Made by a program: the position numbers and the translations under genes
Notes under the pieces: model-generated
What the model was told of the DNA's origin: nothing
The model's database searches: none
Seen by the model: only the letters and a program-made list of their open reading frames with translations
Part shown: positions 50,952 through 59,843 of the stretch, one piece after another
Layout of the letters: the number at the start of each line of letters is the position of its first letter
Position numbering within the stretch: the first letter of the stretch is position 1
Origin: JAHELQ01 sp965603365
GTDB lineage: Bacteria; Acidobacteriota; Aminicenantia; UBA2199
Assembly (NCBI GenBank): GCA_965603365.1
Contig: CBFDCR010000012.1
Location: 23,731-87,730 of the forward strand
Length of the DNA: 64,000 nt
Reading direction: 5' to 3'

Positions 50952-53900
50952 ATGACGGCAAAAACAGCAGACGTAGACGTTTATCAGGCAAAAAATAAGA
51001 TTCGGGTGGTGACCGCCACCTCGTTGTTTGACGGCCACGATGCCTCCATTAATATCATGCGCCGTATTATCCAGGCTTCCGGCTGCGAGGTGATCCACCT
51101 GGGGCACAACCGTTCGGTAAAAGAGGTGGTGAACTGTGCCATCCAGGAGGATACCCAGGCTGTGGCGGTGACCTCCTACCAGGGCGGCCATGTGGAATAT
51201 TTAAAGTACATGTATGACCTGCTCAAGCAGGCCGGCGCGGATCACATCAAAATCTTTGCCGGCGGCGGCGGGGTGATCCTGCCGGCTGAGATCAAGGAGC
51301 TTCAGGAATACGGCATCACCCGGATTTACTCCCCCGATGACGGCCGGGCCATGGGGCTGCAGGGCATGATCAACGATATGCTATCCAGATGTGATGTTCC
51401 CACCGGTGCCCATTTAGACGGTGCGTTTGAAAATCTGAGAAACAGGGATTATAAAGCCATTGCCCGCCTGATATCGGCGGCCGAAAATTTTCCCGATAAG
51501 TCCAGAGGGGTGATGCGGCAGCTCGAGGAGATTGTCCGGGAAAAAACGGTGCCGGTGTTAGGCGTTACCGGCACTGGCGGTTCGGGAAAGTCTTCGCTGC
51601 TGGATGAAGTGATCAACCGTTTCCTGAAGGATTTTAAAGAAAAGAGTGTGGCTGTTATTTCGGTGGATCCATCCAGGAGAAAGTCCGGTGGGGCATTAAT
51701 GGGAGACCGCATCCGCATGAATGCCATTCACGACGGCCGGGTGTATATGCGCTCCCTGGCCACCCGGCAGTCTAATCTGGCTCTGTCGAAGTATGTGCGG
51801 GAGGCCGTCGATATTCTAAAAGCCGCCGGATTTGATCTGGTTCTGCTGGAGACCTCAGGGATAGGCCAGTCGGACACCGAGATTATCGATCATTCCGATG
51901 TGTGCCTCTATGTCATGACACCGGAGTACGGTGCCGCCACCCAACTGGAAAAGATCGACATGCTGGATTTTGCCGATCTGATCGCCATCAACAAGTTTGA
52001 TAAAATCGGCGCCCAGGATGCGCTGCGGGATGTGCGAAAACAGTATCAGCGCAATCATCAACTCTGGGATACCCCGGTTGAGGATCTGCCGGTTTTCGGC
52101 ACCATCGCCTCTCACTTCAACGATCCCGGAGTGAACTTACTGTATAGAGCCATTCTCAATCGGATTGTGGAAAAGACCGGCGCAGATTTAAAATCCACTT
52201 ACCGGATCACTGCGGAGATGAGCCAGAAAGTATTCATCATTCCTCCCCATCGAACCCGCTACCTGTCGGAGATCACCGAGAGTATTCGCCGTTACGATCA
52301 ATGGGTGGAGGACCAGCGGGAAGTGGCGCAGCAGTTGTATGGTATCAAACAATCCTTAGGGGCCCTTGACAGGGCCGAAACTCCGGCTCGAGGTGAATTG
52401 AAGAAACAGTTGTCAGAGCTTTATCAGGAATATGAAACCCAACTGGATGAGCAGAACAGGAAAGTCCTGGAAAACTGGGATCAAAAAGTCCAATCCTATA
52501 AAAAGGATTTTTATACTTTCAAAGTCCGGGATAAGGAGATCAAAATCGCCACCCACAGCGAAACCCTGTCCCACACCCATTTTCCCAGGATCAGTCTACC
52601 GAGATACAAAGCCTGGGGAGATATCTTGAGGTGGAATTTGCAGGAAAATGTACCGGGGGAATTCCCCTTTACCGCCGGCGTGTTTCCCTTTAAACGGGAG
52701 GGCGAAGACCCCACCCGCATGTTTGCCGGTGAGGGCGGACCCGAACGTACCAACAGACGGTTTCATTATCTGGCCTTTGATCAACCGGCCAAGCGGCTGT
52801 CCACCGCCTTTGATGCGGTCACCCTGTACGGCGAAGATCCGGATCTTCGCCCCGATATCTATGGTAAGATCGGCAATTCCGGTGTCTCTATCTGCTGCCT
52901 GGACGATGCCAAGAAGCTCTATTCCGGTTTTCGGCTGGCGGATCCCAGGACCTCGGTCTCCATGACCATCAACGGCCCGGGCCCCATCATGACCGGTTTC
53001 TTCATGAACACCGCGGTAGACCAGGAGTGTGAGATCTACATCAAAGAGCATGGACTGGTGGACCGGGTCAACCAAAAAATCGACCGGATATATAAAGAAA
53101 AGGGAGTGCGGCCCCGTTATCAGGGTGAGCTGCCCCGGGGCAGCGATGGCCTGGGTTTGATGCTCCTGGGAGTGACAGGTGACCAGGTACTGCCCCGGGA
53201 TATTTACGAGAACATAAAGGCAGAGACCCTGTGCCGGGTGCGGGGCACGGTCCAGGCGGATATCTTGAAAGAAGACCAGGCCCAGAATACCTGCATCTTC
53301 TCCACCGAATTTGCCTTGAAGATGATGGGGGATGTGCAGGAGTACTTTACCCGGCACAATGTGCGCAACTTTTACTCGGTCTCCATTTCCGGTTACCACA
53401 TCGCCGAGGCCGGTGCCAATCCCATTACCCAGTTGGCCCTGACCCTGGCCAACGGCTTTACCTACGTGGAATATTATCTAGCCCGGGGCCTGGACATCGA
53501 TCAGTTTGCCCCCAACCTCTCCTTTTTCTTTTCCAACGGCATCGAACCGGAGTATGCGGTCATCGGCCGGGTGGCCCGGCGCATATGGGCCAAGGCCATG
53601 AAGTTTAAATACAAGGGCAATGACCGTTCCCAGAAGTTGAAATATCACATCCAGACCTCCGGCCGGTCGCTCCACTCCCAGGAGATCAATTTTAACGACA
53701 TCCGCACCACCCTCCAGGCCCTGTACGCCATCTACGACAACTGCAACTCCCTGCACACCAACTCCTACGACGAGGCCATCACCACCCCCACCGAGGAGTC
53801 GGTGCGGCGGGCCATGGCCATCCAGTTGATCATCAACCGGGAACTGGGGCTGGCCAAAAACCAGAATCCGCTGCAGGGATCTTTCATCATCGAAGAGTTG

Positions 53901-54341
53901 ACCGACCTGGTGGAGGAGGCGGTGTTGCTGGAGTTTGACCGCATCTCCGAGCGGGGCGGCGTACTGGGGGCCATGGAGACCAATTACCAGCGGGGCAAGA
54001 TACAGGAGGAATCCCTCTATTACGAACAGTTGAAGCAGACGGGCGAGTATCCCATCATCGGCGTCAACACCTGGCTCTCTTCCGAGGGATCCCCTACGGT
54101 CATCCCCGGCGAGGTGATCCGGGCCAGCCAAGAGGAGATGCAATTTCAACTGCAGACCGTGGAGAGCCTGCACCAACGAAATGAGGCTACCGGCCCCCAA
54201 CTGCTGGAAGAGCTGCAGCAGGTGGCCGTCAATAACGAAAATATCTTTGAAAAACTGGTGGAGGTCACTAAATACTGCTCCATCGGCCAGATCACCGGCG
54301 CCCTCTACAAAGTAGGCGGCCGCTACCGCCGCAATATGTAG
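50952..54341 (+). CDS. icmF: Fused isobutyryl-CoA mutase IcmF
   Basis: 1129 residues, three parts in the IcmF order: a B12 domain with FDGHDASI (His ligand of cobalamin), a G-protein chaperone with GTGGSGKSS (about 200) and a large mutase domain to the end. The enzyme interconverts isobutyryl-CoA and butyryl-CoA (some also pivalyl/isovaleryl) and keeps its cofactor through the G domain. AGAGGAG precedes ATG. Its product could enter the Ptb-Buk route at 57.8-59.8 kb. MCM is an alternative name for single-domain relatives, but the fusion settles IcmF. Confidence 0.93.
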   Translation: MTAKTADVDVYQAKNKIRVVTATSLFDGHDASINIMRRIIQASGCEVIHLGHNRSVKEVVNCAIQEDTQAVAVTSYQGGHVEYLKYMYDLLKQAGADHIKIFAGGGGVILPAEIKELQEYGITRIYSPDDGRAMGLQGMINDMLSRCDVPTGAHLDGAFENLRNRDYKAIARLISAAENFPDKSRGVMRQLEEIVREKTVPVLGVTGTGGSGKSSLLDEVINRFLKDFKEKSVAVISVDPSRRKSGGALMGDRIRMNAIHDGRVYMRSLATRQSNLALSKYVREAVDILKAAGFDLVLLETSGIGQSDTEIIDHSDVCLYVMTPEYGAATQLEKIDMLDFADLIAINKFDKIGAQDALRDVRKQYQRNHQLWDTPVEDLPVFGTIASHFNDPGVNLLYRAILNRIVEKTGADLKSTYRITAEMSQKVFIIPPHRTRYLSEITESIRRYDQWVEDQREVAQQLYGIKQSLGALDRAETPARGELKKQLSELYQEYETQLDEQNRKVLENWDQKVQSYKKDFYTFKVRDKEIKIATHSETLSHTHFPRISLPRYKAWGDILRWNLQENVPGEFPFTAGVFPFKREGEDPTRMFAGEGGPERTNRRFHYLAFDQPAKRLSTAFDAVTLYGEDPDLRPDIYGKIGNSGVSICCLDDAKKLYSGFRLADPRTSVSMTINGPGPIMTGFFMNTAVDQECEIYIKEHGLVDRVNQKIDRIYKEKGVRPRYQGELPRGSDGLGLMLLGVTGDQVLPRDIYENIKAETLCRVRGTVQADILKEDQAQNTCIFSTEFALKMMGDVQEYFTRHNVRNFYSVSISGYHIAEAGANPITQLALTLANGFTYVEYYLARGLDIDQFAPNLSFFFSNGIEPEYAVIGRVARRIWAKAMKFKYKGNDRSQKLKYHIQTSGRSLHSQEINFNDIRTTLQALYAIYDNCNSLHTNSYDEAITTPTEESVRRAMAIQLIINRELGLAKNQNPLQGSFIIEELTDLVEEAVLLEFDRISERGGVLGAMETNYQRGKIQEESLYYEQLKQTGEYPIIGVNTWLSSEGSPTVIPGEVIRASQEEMQFQLQTVESLHQRNEATGPQLLEELQQVAVNNENIFEKLVEVTKYCSIGQITGALYKVGGRYRRNM

Positions 54342-54396
54342 ATCCCCCCAGCAAGTAGATGGAAAAAAGGGGAAATGGGGCCCTTTTTTCGTGAAC

Positions 54397-54425
54397 TTGA
54401 CAAAAGAGGAGCCGTCGGCGATAAT
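54397..54425 (+). promoter_or_regulatory. Promoter of the rhuM gene
   Basis: TTGACA (54397-54402), 17 bp, GATAAT (54420-54425). Confidence 0.6.
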
Positions 54426-54464
54426 ACCCACAAACATCGTGAAGAAATTAATGGAGAAACAGAA

Positions 54465-55535
54465 TTGAGTGATAAGGATATTTCAGAATCTATTCCCAAT
54501 TCTGAAATTACCATTTATGAAACAGAAGACGGGAAGGTAAAGATCGAAGTTTATTTTGGGAATGAAAATCTTTGGCTGTCGCAGGGGCTAATGGCGAAGC
54601 TGTTTGAATGCTCTAAAGACAACATTTCCCTTCACCTGAAAAATATCTACAGCGAAGGTGAACTGGATGAAGCGGCAACTACCGAGGAATTCTCGGTAGT
54701 TCGGCAAGAGGGTAAACGTCAGGTAAAACGGAGCATCACATTTTATAGCCTGGAGGCCATCATCGCTGTCGGCTACAGGGTAAACTCTACTCGAGGCACC
54801 CAGTTTCGGACCTGGGCAACCGATAAACTGAAAAACTATATTCTTAAAGGTTTTGCCATTGACGGCGATCGTTTCAAATACGGTACTCGCTTTGATGCTC
54901 GATATTTCGAGGAACTCCTGGAAGAAATTAGAGAGATCCGGGCCAGTGAACGCATGGTGTATCAGAAGATTACCGATATTTATGCTACGGCTGTGGACTA
55001 TTCTCCTAACTCTGTTGAAACAGAAAAGTTTTTTGCTACCGTGCAAAATAAAATGCACTTTGCAATAACTGGAAAGACCGCGGCGGAAATTGTTGCAGAG
55101 CGAGCAGATAAATATAAACCCAATATGGGTCTGACAACCTGGCGAAAGTCGCCCAAAGGAAAAATTTTGAAATCCGATATTTTCATAGCCAAAAATTATT
55201 TGCAAAAAGAGGAAATAAAAGCCCTTAATCATATTGTAGACATGTATCTGGATTATGCCGAGCTTCAGGCCAGCAGGGGGCGGCTAATGAAGATGGGGGA
55301 CTGGGTGGGAAAACTCAATGCTTTCCTGAAGTTTAATGAGTTTGATATTTTGCAGGACAAAGGCAAAATTTCTCGTGAAGTTGCCAATGCACTGGCTGAA
55401 AAAGACTATGAAGTTTTTCGGATCAATCAGGATAAAAATTATATTTCTGATTTTGATCGAATGGTGAAAGGGCTAAAAAAACCTAAAAAAAATGAAGAGG
55501 GTATAAAAACGGGACACACGAAACATTCCTCATAG
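54465..55535 (+). CDS. RhuM-family (virulence-like) protein
   Basis: 356 residues from TTG 54465 (GGAG 8 bases upstream); an earlier in-frame ATG at 54375 lies before the promoter. The RhuM fold is clear: NLWLSQGLMAKLFECSKDNISLHLKNIYSEGEL (split at the Bro-N-like helix), RVNSTRGTQFRTWATDKLKNYILKGFAID and AVDYSPNSVETEKFFATVQNKMHFAITGKTAAEI. Function unknown; it is often on islands and by restriction systems. Confidence 0.88.
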   Translation: MSDKDISESIPNSEITIYETEDGKVKIEVYFGNENLWLSQGLMAKLFECSKDNISLHLKNIYSEGELDEAATTEEFSVVRQEGKRQVKRSITFYSLEAIIAVGYRVNSTRGTQFRTWATDKLKNYILKGFAIDGDRFKYGTRFDARYFEELLEEIREIRASERMVYQKITDIYATAVDYSPNSVETEKFFATVQNKMHFAITGKTAAEIVAERADKYKPNMGLTTWRKSPKGKILKSDIFIAKNYLQKEEIKALNHIVDMYLDYAELQASRGRLMKMGDWVGKLNAFLKFNEFDILQDKGKISREVANALAEKDYEVFRINQDKNYISDFDRMVKGLKKPKKNEEGIKTGHTKHSS

Positions 55536-55690
55536 CCTTTACTGGAAGATTTTTATTGATCACAATCCAATAGAGGATTGGCAACCATAGGGGACAAGAG
55601 TTCGCTCCTGTCGAGATTTACTCCAATTCCGGCCTTTAAGACGAAATACCGAAGATCAACTCCCACTTTCGGGGCTTTTTTCCCCAAAAA

Positions 55691-55755
55691 CGAGGTTTTA
55701 ACCTCGAGGGAGATGACCCTGATGGAACGCTGCCCGCCAGACAGGTAAGCGGGCA
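55691..55755. other. Two inverted repeats in an intergenic stretch
   Basis: CGAGGTTTTAACCTCG (55691-55706) and TGCCCGC-11-GCGGGCA (55731-55755). The stretch 55536-55848 has no supported gene; its minus-strand frame is probably a repeat. The hairpins may be REP-like or weak terminators after rhuM. Confidence 0.4.
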
Positions 55756-55848
55756 ATCTCCGGTGCTGCCTCAAGGTGAATTTGAAGAAAAAATGAAATG
55801 GGGGGGCGTTCTTTTGTGGGGGGAAATGGTGTATAATGATCGCGGACT

Positions 55849-56217
55849 ATGGAAGTAAAATTGCCGGATAAGTTGACGTTCAAGAGAAGGGAGGTCATCC
55901 AGTTGACCAAACTGGATGGCAGGGTGCTGGATTTCTGGGAGAGTGAATTCGGCGGATTCGTGCCGGTGGTCAATAACCTGGGGGAAAAATTTTATACCCG
56001 CCGGGATGTGGAACTTATTTTAAAAATCAAAAAATTTCTATTTGAGGAAAAGGTCGACAAGACCAGGATCAAAGAGATGCTGCGGACCGACACCCCATCT
56101 CCTTCTCCGAAGGTTGAAGCGGCCGATAATGGCAACTGGTGGCCCGAAAGGCGTGATTTAATTAAAAGTCGTTTAAAAGAGATATTGACATTACTGGACA
56201 AACGTGATAAAAAGTAA
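55849..56217 (+). CDS. MerR-type regulator
   Basis: 122 residues. LTFKRREVIQLTKLDGRVLDFWESEFGGF is split as the first helix pair of a MerR HTH, then NNLGEKFYTRRDVELILKIKKFLFEEK. No metal-binding cysteine or ligand domain follows, so the signal is unknown. TATAAT 11 bases before ATG gives an almost leaderless mRNA. It precedes a proline tRNA by 8 bp. Confidence 0.8.
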   Translation: MEVKLPDKLTFKRREVIQLTKLDGRVLDFWESEFGGFVPVVNNLGEKFYTRRDVELILKIKKFLFEEKVDKTRIKEMLRTDTPSPSPKVEAADNGNWWPERRDLIKSRLKEILTLLDKRDKK

Positions 56218-56224
56218 TATAAGT

Positions 56225-56301
56225 CGGGACGTGGCGCAGTCTGGTAGCGTACACGCTTGGGGTGCGTGTGGTCGGTGGTTCAAATCCACTCGTCCCGACC
56301 A
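56225..56301 (+). tRNA. tRNA-Pro (GGG)
   Basis: CGGGACG pairs with CGTCCCG; the anticodon loop TTGGGGT holds GGG. The T arm is GGTGGTTCAAATCCACT, discriminator A, CCA encoded (56299-56301). 77 bases. Confidence 0.95.
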
Positions 56302-56420
56302 TCTTCTCTATGATCTTCATGGCAGTGTACCAATAACAAGGGAATATAAATTAGTATTGCCTTAAATTAAAACGTTCATCACCCATAAAGGTTGAGAAAT
56401 AGAAGACGAGGAGCATTGTA

Positions 56421-57191
56421 TTGAGCGGAAAAAAGAGGCCATGTATCTTGTTGACCAACGACGACGGCTATCAGTCGGCGGGTATCACTACTTTGAGGGA
56501 GCGTCTTTCTAAAGATTACAACGTATATATGGTGGCACCGGATCGGGAGAGAAGCGCCATCAGCATGGCCCTGACCTTGAAGCGACCCCTTAGAGTAACG
56601 GAATTTTCTGAACATTGCTTCTGGATAGACGGGACACCCATCGATTGCGTCAATCTAGCTCTCCATAAGCTTTTGCCAACCACTCCCGATTTCATCGTTT
56701 CCGGCATGAATTTCGGGGAAAATATTTCGTATGATGTTTTTTTCTCCGGCACGGTGGCCGGTGCCTTTTCAGGCTTCCTGTACGGAATCCCCTCCATGGC
56801 GGTTTCGTTGATTCCGGATCAGACGAGCAATTCTGCCGATTCATACAACGTTGACCAGGGGGCCGAAATCGCCCTCAGGATCTTGCGCAAGCTGCTGCCC
56901 CGGAAGAATGCCGATGTGGTCTATAATTTGAATATTCCCTTTCACAATAACGGCGAAGTTATAGTGACCTCCCTGGGGGACAAGAAATATTATCCGGATG
57001 TAGAGGTGCGCAGCGATCCCCGGGGCAAGGAGTATTACTGGTTGGGAACCGGAAACCCGGTCTATCGATTGGTTGAGGGTACCGATGTCTGGGCGCTAAA
57101 AAACGGCTATATCTCGTTGAGCGTGATCAAGTATGATTTAAATTGCAGGGAAGAACAGCAAAAGTTGACGGAGGGTTTAGATGAAGTTTAA
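56421..57191 (+). CDS. surE: SurE 5'/3'-nucleotidase
   Basis: 256 residues from TTG 56421 with GAGGAG 7 bases upstream. LLTNDDGY holds the two metal aspartates, then APDRERSA(I)S, GTPIDCV and SGMNFGEN, the SurE blocks. It removes phosphate from nucleoside monophosphates. It overlaps the next gene by 11 bp. Confidence 0.93.
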   Translation: MSGKKRPCILLTNDDGYQSAGITTLRERLSKDYNVYMVAPDRERSAISMALTLKRPLRVTEFSEHCFWIDGTPIDCVNLALHKLLPTTPDFIVSGMNFGENISYDVFFSGTVAGAFSGFLYGIPSMAVSLIPDQTSNSADSYNVDQGAEIALRILRKLLPRKNADVVYNLNIPFHNNGEVIVTSLGDKKYYPDVEVRSDPRGKEYYWLGTGNPVYRLVEGTDVWALKNGYISLSVIKYDLNCREEQQKLTEGLDEV

Positions 57192-57801
57192 TCCCATTCG
57201 CCGGCTGTATGATTGGGTGTTGGCCTGGGCGGAAAAGCCCTCGGCCCAATATGCCCTGTTTGCACTGGCCTTTGCCGAGAGCAGTTTCTTCCCGGTACCG
57301 CCTGACGTACTGCTCATCCCCCTGGTACTGGGATACCGTAAAAAGTGGTTCCGGCTGGCCCTTACCGTTACGGTGGCTTCGGCCTTAGGCGGGATATTTG
57401 GCTATGTGATCGGTCATTTTATGTGGTGGGGTGGGGCCGGCCAGTATTCAGGGGTGGCCCAGTTCTTCTTTCACCATATACCGGGATTCTCCGAAGAGGT
57501 CTTTCGCTCCATGCAACTGCAGTATATGAAGTATGGCTTCTGGATTGTGTTCACCGCCGGATTTACCCCCATCCCCTACAAGATTTTTACCATCTCCTCC
57601 GGTGCCTTTGATCTCAATTTTGTAACCTTTATGGCTGCCTCGGTGATCTCCCGGGGTGCCCGCTTCTTTCTGGTGGCCTTTCTGATTTACTATTTTGGCG
57701 AATCCATCAAGATCTTTATCGATAAATACTTCAACTGGCTGGCCCTGGTGTTTACCGTACTGTTAATCGGCGGCTTCCTCCTCATCAAAAAAATGGTCTA
57801 A
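57181..57801 (+). CDS. YqaA-type DedA-like membrane protein
   Basis: 206 residues, about five helices. FALAFAESSFFPVPPDVLLIPL and YGFWIVFTAGFTPIPYKIFTISSGAF are the VTT/SNARE-associated Golgi-type blocks (split by the E..F(F/P)P signature). The group is linked to membrane phospholipid handling. It overlaps surE by 11 bp, so both are co-expressed. Confidence 0.85.
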   Translation: MKFNPIRRLYDWVLAWAEKPSAQYALFALAFAESSFFPVPPDVLLIPLVLGYRKKWFRLALTVTVASALGGIFGYVIGHFMWWGGAGQYSGVAQFFFHHIPGFSEEVFRSMQLQYMKYGFWIVFTAGFTPIPYKIFTISSGAFDLNFVTFMAASVISRGARFFLVAFLIYYFGESIKIFIDKYFNWLALVFTVLLIGGFLLIKKMV

Positions 57802-57826
57802 ATCTTTACGCCCTTCGCGGCTTTAT

Positions 57827-58732
57827 TTAAGCCATGGCCGCGGCCAGGACAATGGAGTAGTATTTGGAGTCGTCCTCGTCGGCCCGGGAGGTCAGCACCG
57901 CCGGGAAGGGGGCACCGGTAACAATGGCTGCCGGCCGGCCCTTAGCTAAAATGGTGATGGATTTGTAGAAGACATTGCCGGTTTCGATATTGGGGAAAAT
58001 CAGGATGTCGGCATGGCCGTCCACCGGCGACTTTAACCCCTTGATCTCGCAGGCCCTCTTGGAGAGGGCCACGTCGAGGGCTAAGGGGCCGTCCACAATG
58101 GCGCCTTTAATCTGTTCCCGGTCGGCCATCTTGGAAATAATGGCGGCATCCAGGGTGGCGGGTAATTTATCCGAGACCTTCTCGTTGGCGGCAATCAGAG
58201 CCACTTTTGGATTGTCGATGTGCAGGCTTTGGGCAACGTTGATGTCGAATCGGAGTATCTGGATCTTTTGCTGCAAGTCGGGTTCCGGGATCATGGCCAC
58301 GTCTGAGACAATCAGTAATTTATCGTATGTGGGTACCTCGATGATGGAGGCATGGGATAGGATGCACCCCTCCTTGATGAGATTGAATTCTTTGTTTAAG
58401 ATGGATTTTAAGAAGAGGGTCGTTGAAATAAATCCCTTCATCAGTATGGAGGCCTTCTCATCGAGGATCATCTTTACCGCCTGCATGCCGCTCTTTTTTT
58501 CATCCGGTTCGTCTACGATATCAAACATGTCTGGCGGTATGTTTAATTTTCGGCATTTTTCCTCTATGATTTTTCCATCGCCGATTAAGATACCGTCTAC
58601 GATTTTCTCCCTCACCGCCCGTTCCACCGCCTGTATGGTCTCCTCATCTTGTCCGTAGGCCACCGCCATTTTGGGTGTTTGTTTCTTTTTGACCAGAGTT
58701 TCCAATTCCCCTAAACTCTTTATTGAAGTCAT
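57827..58732 (-). CDS. ptb: Phosphate butyryltransferase
   Basis: 301 residues. LMKGFISTTLFLKSIL, LSHASIIEVPTYDKLLIVSDVAM and DGPLALDVALS are those of Ptb. It makes butyryl phosphate from butyryl-CoA and phosphate. CAGGAGG precedes ATG. Its start overlaps buk by 4 bp, and the pair forms an operon giving ATP from butyryl-CoA. Confidence 0.93.
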   Translation of the reverse strand: MTSIKSLGELETLVKKKQTPKMAVAYGQDEETIQAVERAVREKIVDGILIGDGKIIEEKCRKLNIPPDMFDIVDEPDEKKSGMQAVKMILDEKASILMKGFISTTLFLKSILNKEFNLIKEGCILSHASIIEVPTYDKLLIVSDVAMIPEPDLQQKIQILRFDINVAQSLHIDNPKVALIAANEKVSDKLPATLDAAIISKMADREQIKGAIVDGPLALDVALSKRACEIKGLKSPVDGHADILIFPNIETGNVFYKSITILAKGRPAAIVTGAPFPAVLTSRADEDDSKYYSIVLAAAMA

Positions 58733-59823
58733 GATTTACCTCCTGAAAAACGCCAGATTTTTGCTTGACTTTCTCCGTTTAAAACACGGAGTACAGCCTT
58801 AGACAAGGCCGACATTTCGTCTTCCCCCGGAAACACCAATATGGGGGCCAGAAATTCGATTCTCTGCCTGACCAGGTCCACCAGTTCTTCATGGTAGGCC
58901 ATGCCGCCGGTTAATACCACGGCGTCAATGCGACCGGAAAAAACCGCGGACAGGGCCGCGATGGCCTTAGCCGCGGTGTAGGCCATGGCCGTAAAGATGA
59001 GTTCCGCCCGTTTATCGCCGTCGGCAATTCTCCGGGCTACCTCTTTTAAATTGTTGGTGCCTAAATGGCCCACCAGCCCGCCCTTACCGGTGATTTTTTG
59101 CTTCAATTCCGCCAGGCTGTATTTACCGGAAGTGGCCAGTTCCACCAGGCTCCAGGTCGGAATAGTCCCGGCTCTCTCTGGCGAAAAGGGCCCCTCTCCA
59201 TCGAGGGCATTGTTGACGTCCACTACCGCTCCCTGCTTGTGGGCACCGATGGAAATGCCGCCCCCCAGGTGGGCCACAATCAGGTTGCACTCTTCGTATT
59301 TTTTTCCCAGGCTGTCGGCTGCCTCCCGGGCGGTTGCCTTCTGATTCAGGGCATGAAAGATGCTGACCCGCTTGATTTCCGGAATCCCTGTAATCCTGGC
59401 TGTGTCGTCCATCTCATCTACCACCACCGGATCTACGATGTAGGCGGGAATATTTAGGGGTTCGGAGATGGAAAAGGCAATAATAGCGCCCAGGTTCGAG
59501 GCGTGTTCTGCGGTTGTGACGGACAGATAATCCACCATTTCCCGATTAACGATATAGGTGCCGGATTTCAGGGGGGGGAGCAGTCCGCCTCTGCCGGCCA
59601 CCGCATTCAGATTCGCCATGTCCATCTCGTTTTTTTTCATGAAGTCCAGGACAATTTTGGTTCTGAAATCCCTTTGATCGATGATTCTGGGGTATCGGGC
59701 GATTTCCCTGACGGTATGGGATATCGTGGAGGAAAGGATTTTTTTCTCGTTTAAGAAAACCGCCACTTTGGTGGAGGTGGAGCCCGGGTTGATGGTCAGA
59801 ATGTACAGTTTGGGCGATCCCAA
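58729..59823 (-). CDS. buk: Butyrate kinase
   Basis: 364 residues from TTG 59823 with AGGGG upstream. TINPGSTSTKVAVF, VAGRGGLLPPL and AHLGGGISIGAH are the acetate/butyrate kinase motifs. It turns butyryl phosphate and ADP into butyrate and ATP. It precedes ptb; the order buk-ptb is reversed from clostridia. With IcmF it may allow ATP from isobutyryl-CoA. Confidence 0.94.
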   Translation of the reverse strand: MGSPKLYILTINPGSTSTKVAVFLNEKKILSSTISHTVREIARYPRIIDQRDFRTKIVLDFMKKNEMDMANLNAVAGRGGLLPPLKSGTYIVNREMVDYLSVTTAEHASNLGAIIAFSISEPLNIPAYIVDPVVVDEMDDTARITGIPEIKRVSIFHALNQKATAREAADSLGKKYEECNLIVAHLGGGISIGAHKQGAVVDVNNALDGEGPFSPERAGTIPTWSLVELATSGKYSLAELKQKITGKGGLVGHLGTNNLKEVARRIADGDKRAELIFTAMAYTAAKAIAALSAVFSGRIDAVVLTGGMAYHEELVDLVRQRIEFLAPILVFPGEDEMSALSKAVLRVLNGESQAKIWRFSGGKS

Positions 59824-59843
59824 TGGATTGCCCCTTTATTTAC

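Noticed and set aside
53478..54437. Long minus-strand frame of 319 codons inside icmF
   Set aside because: Antisense shadow of a GC-rich coding region; no start site or domain.
55553..55774. Minus-strand frame of 73 codons after rhuM
   Set aside because: Overlaps two inverted repeats and shows no domain; probably a repeat.
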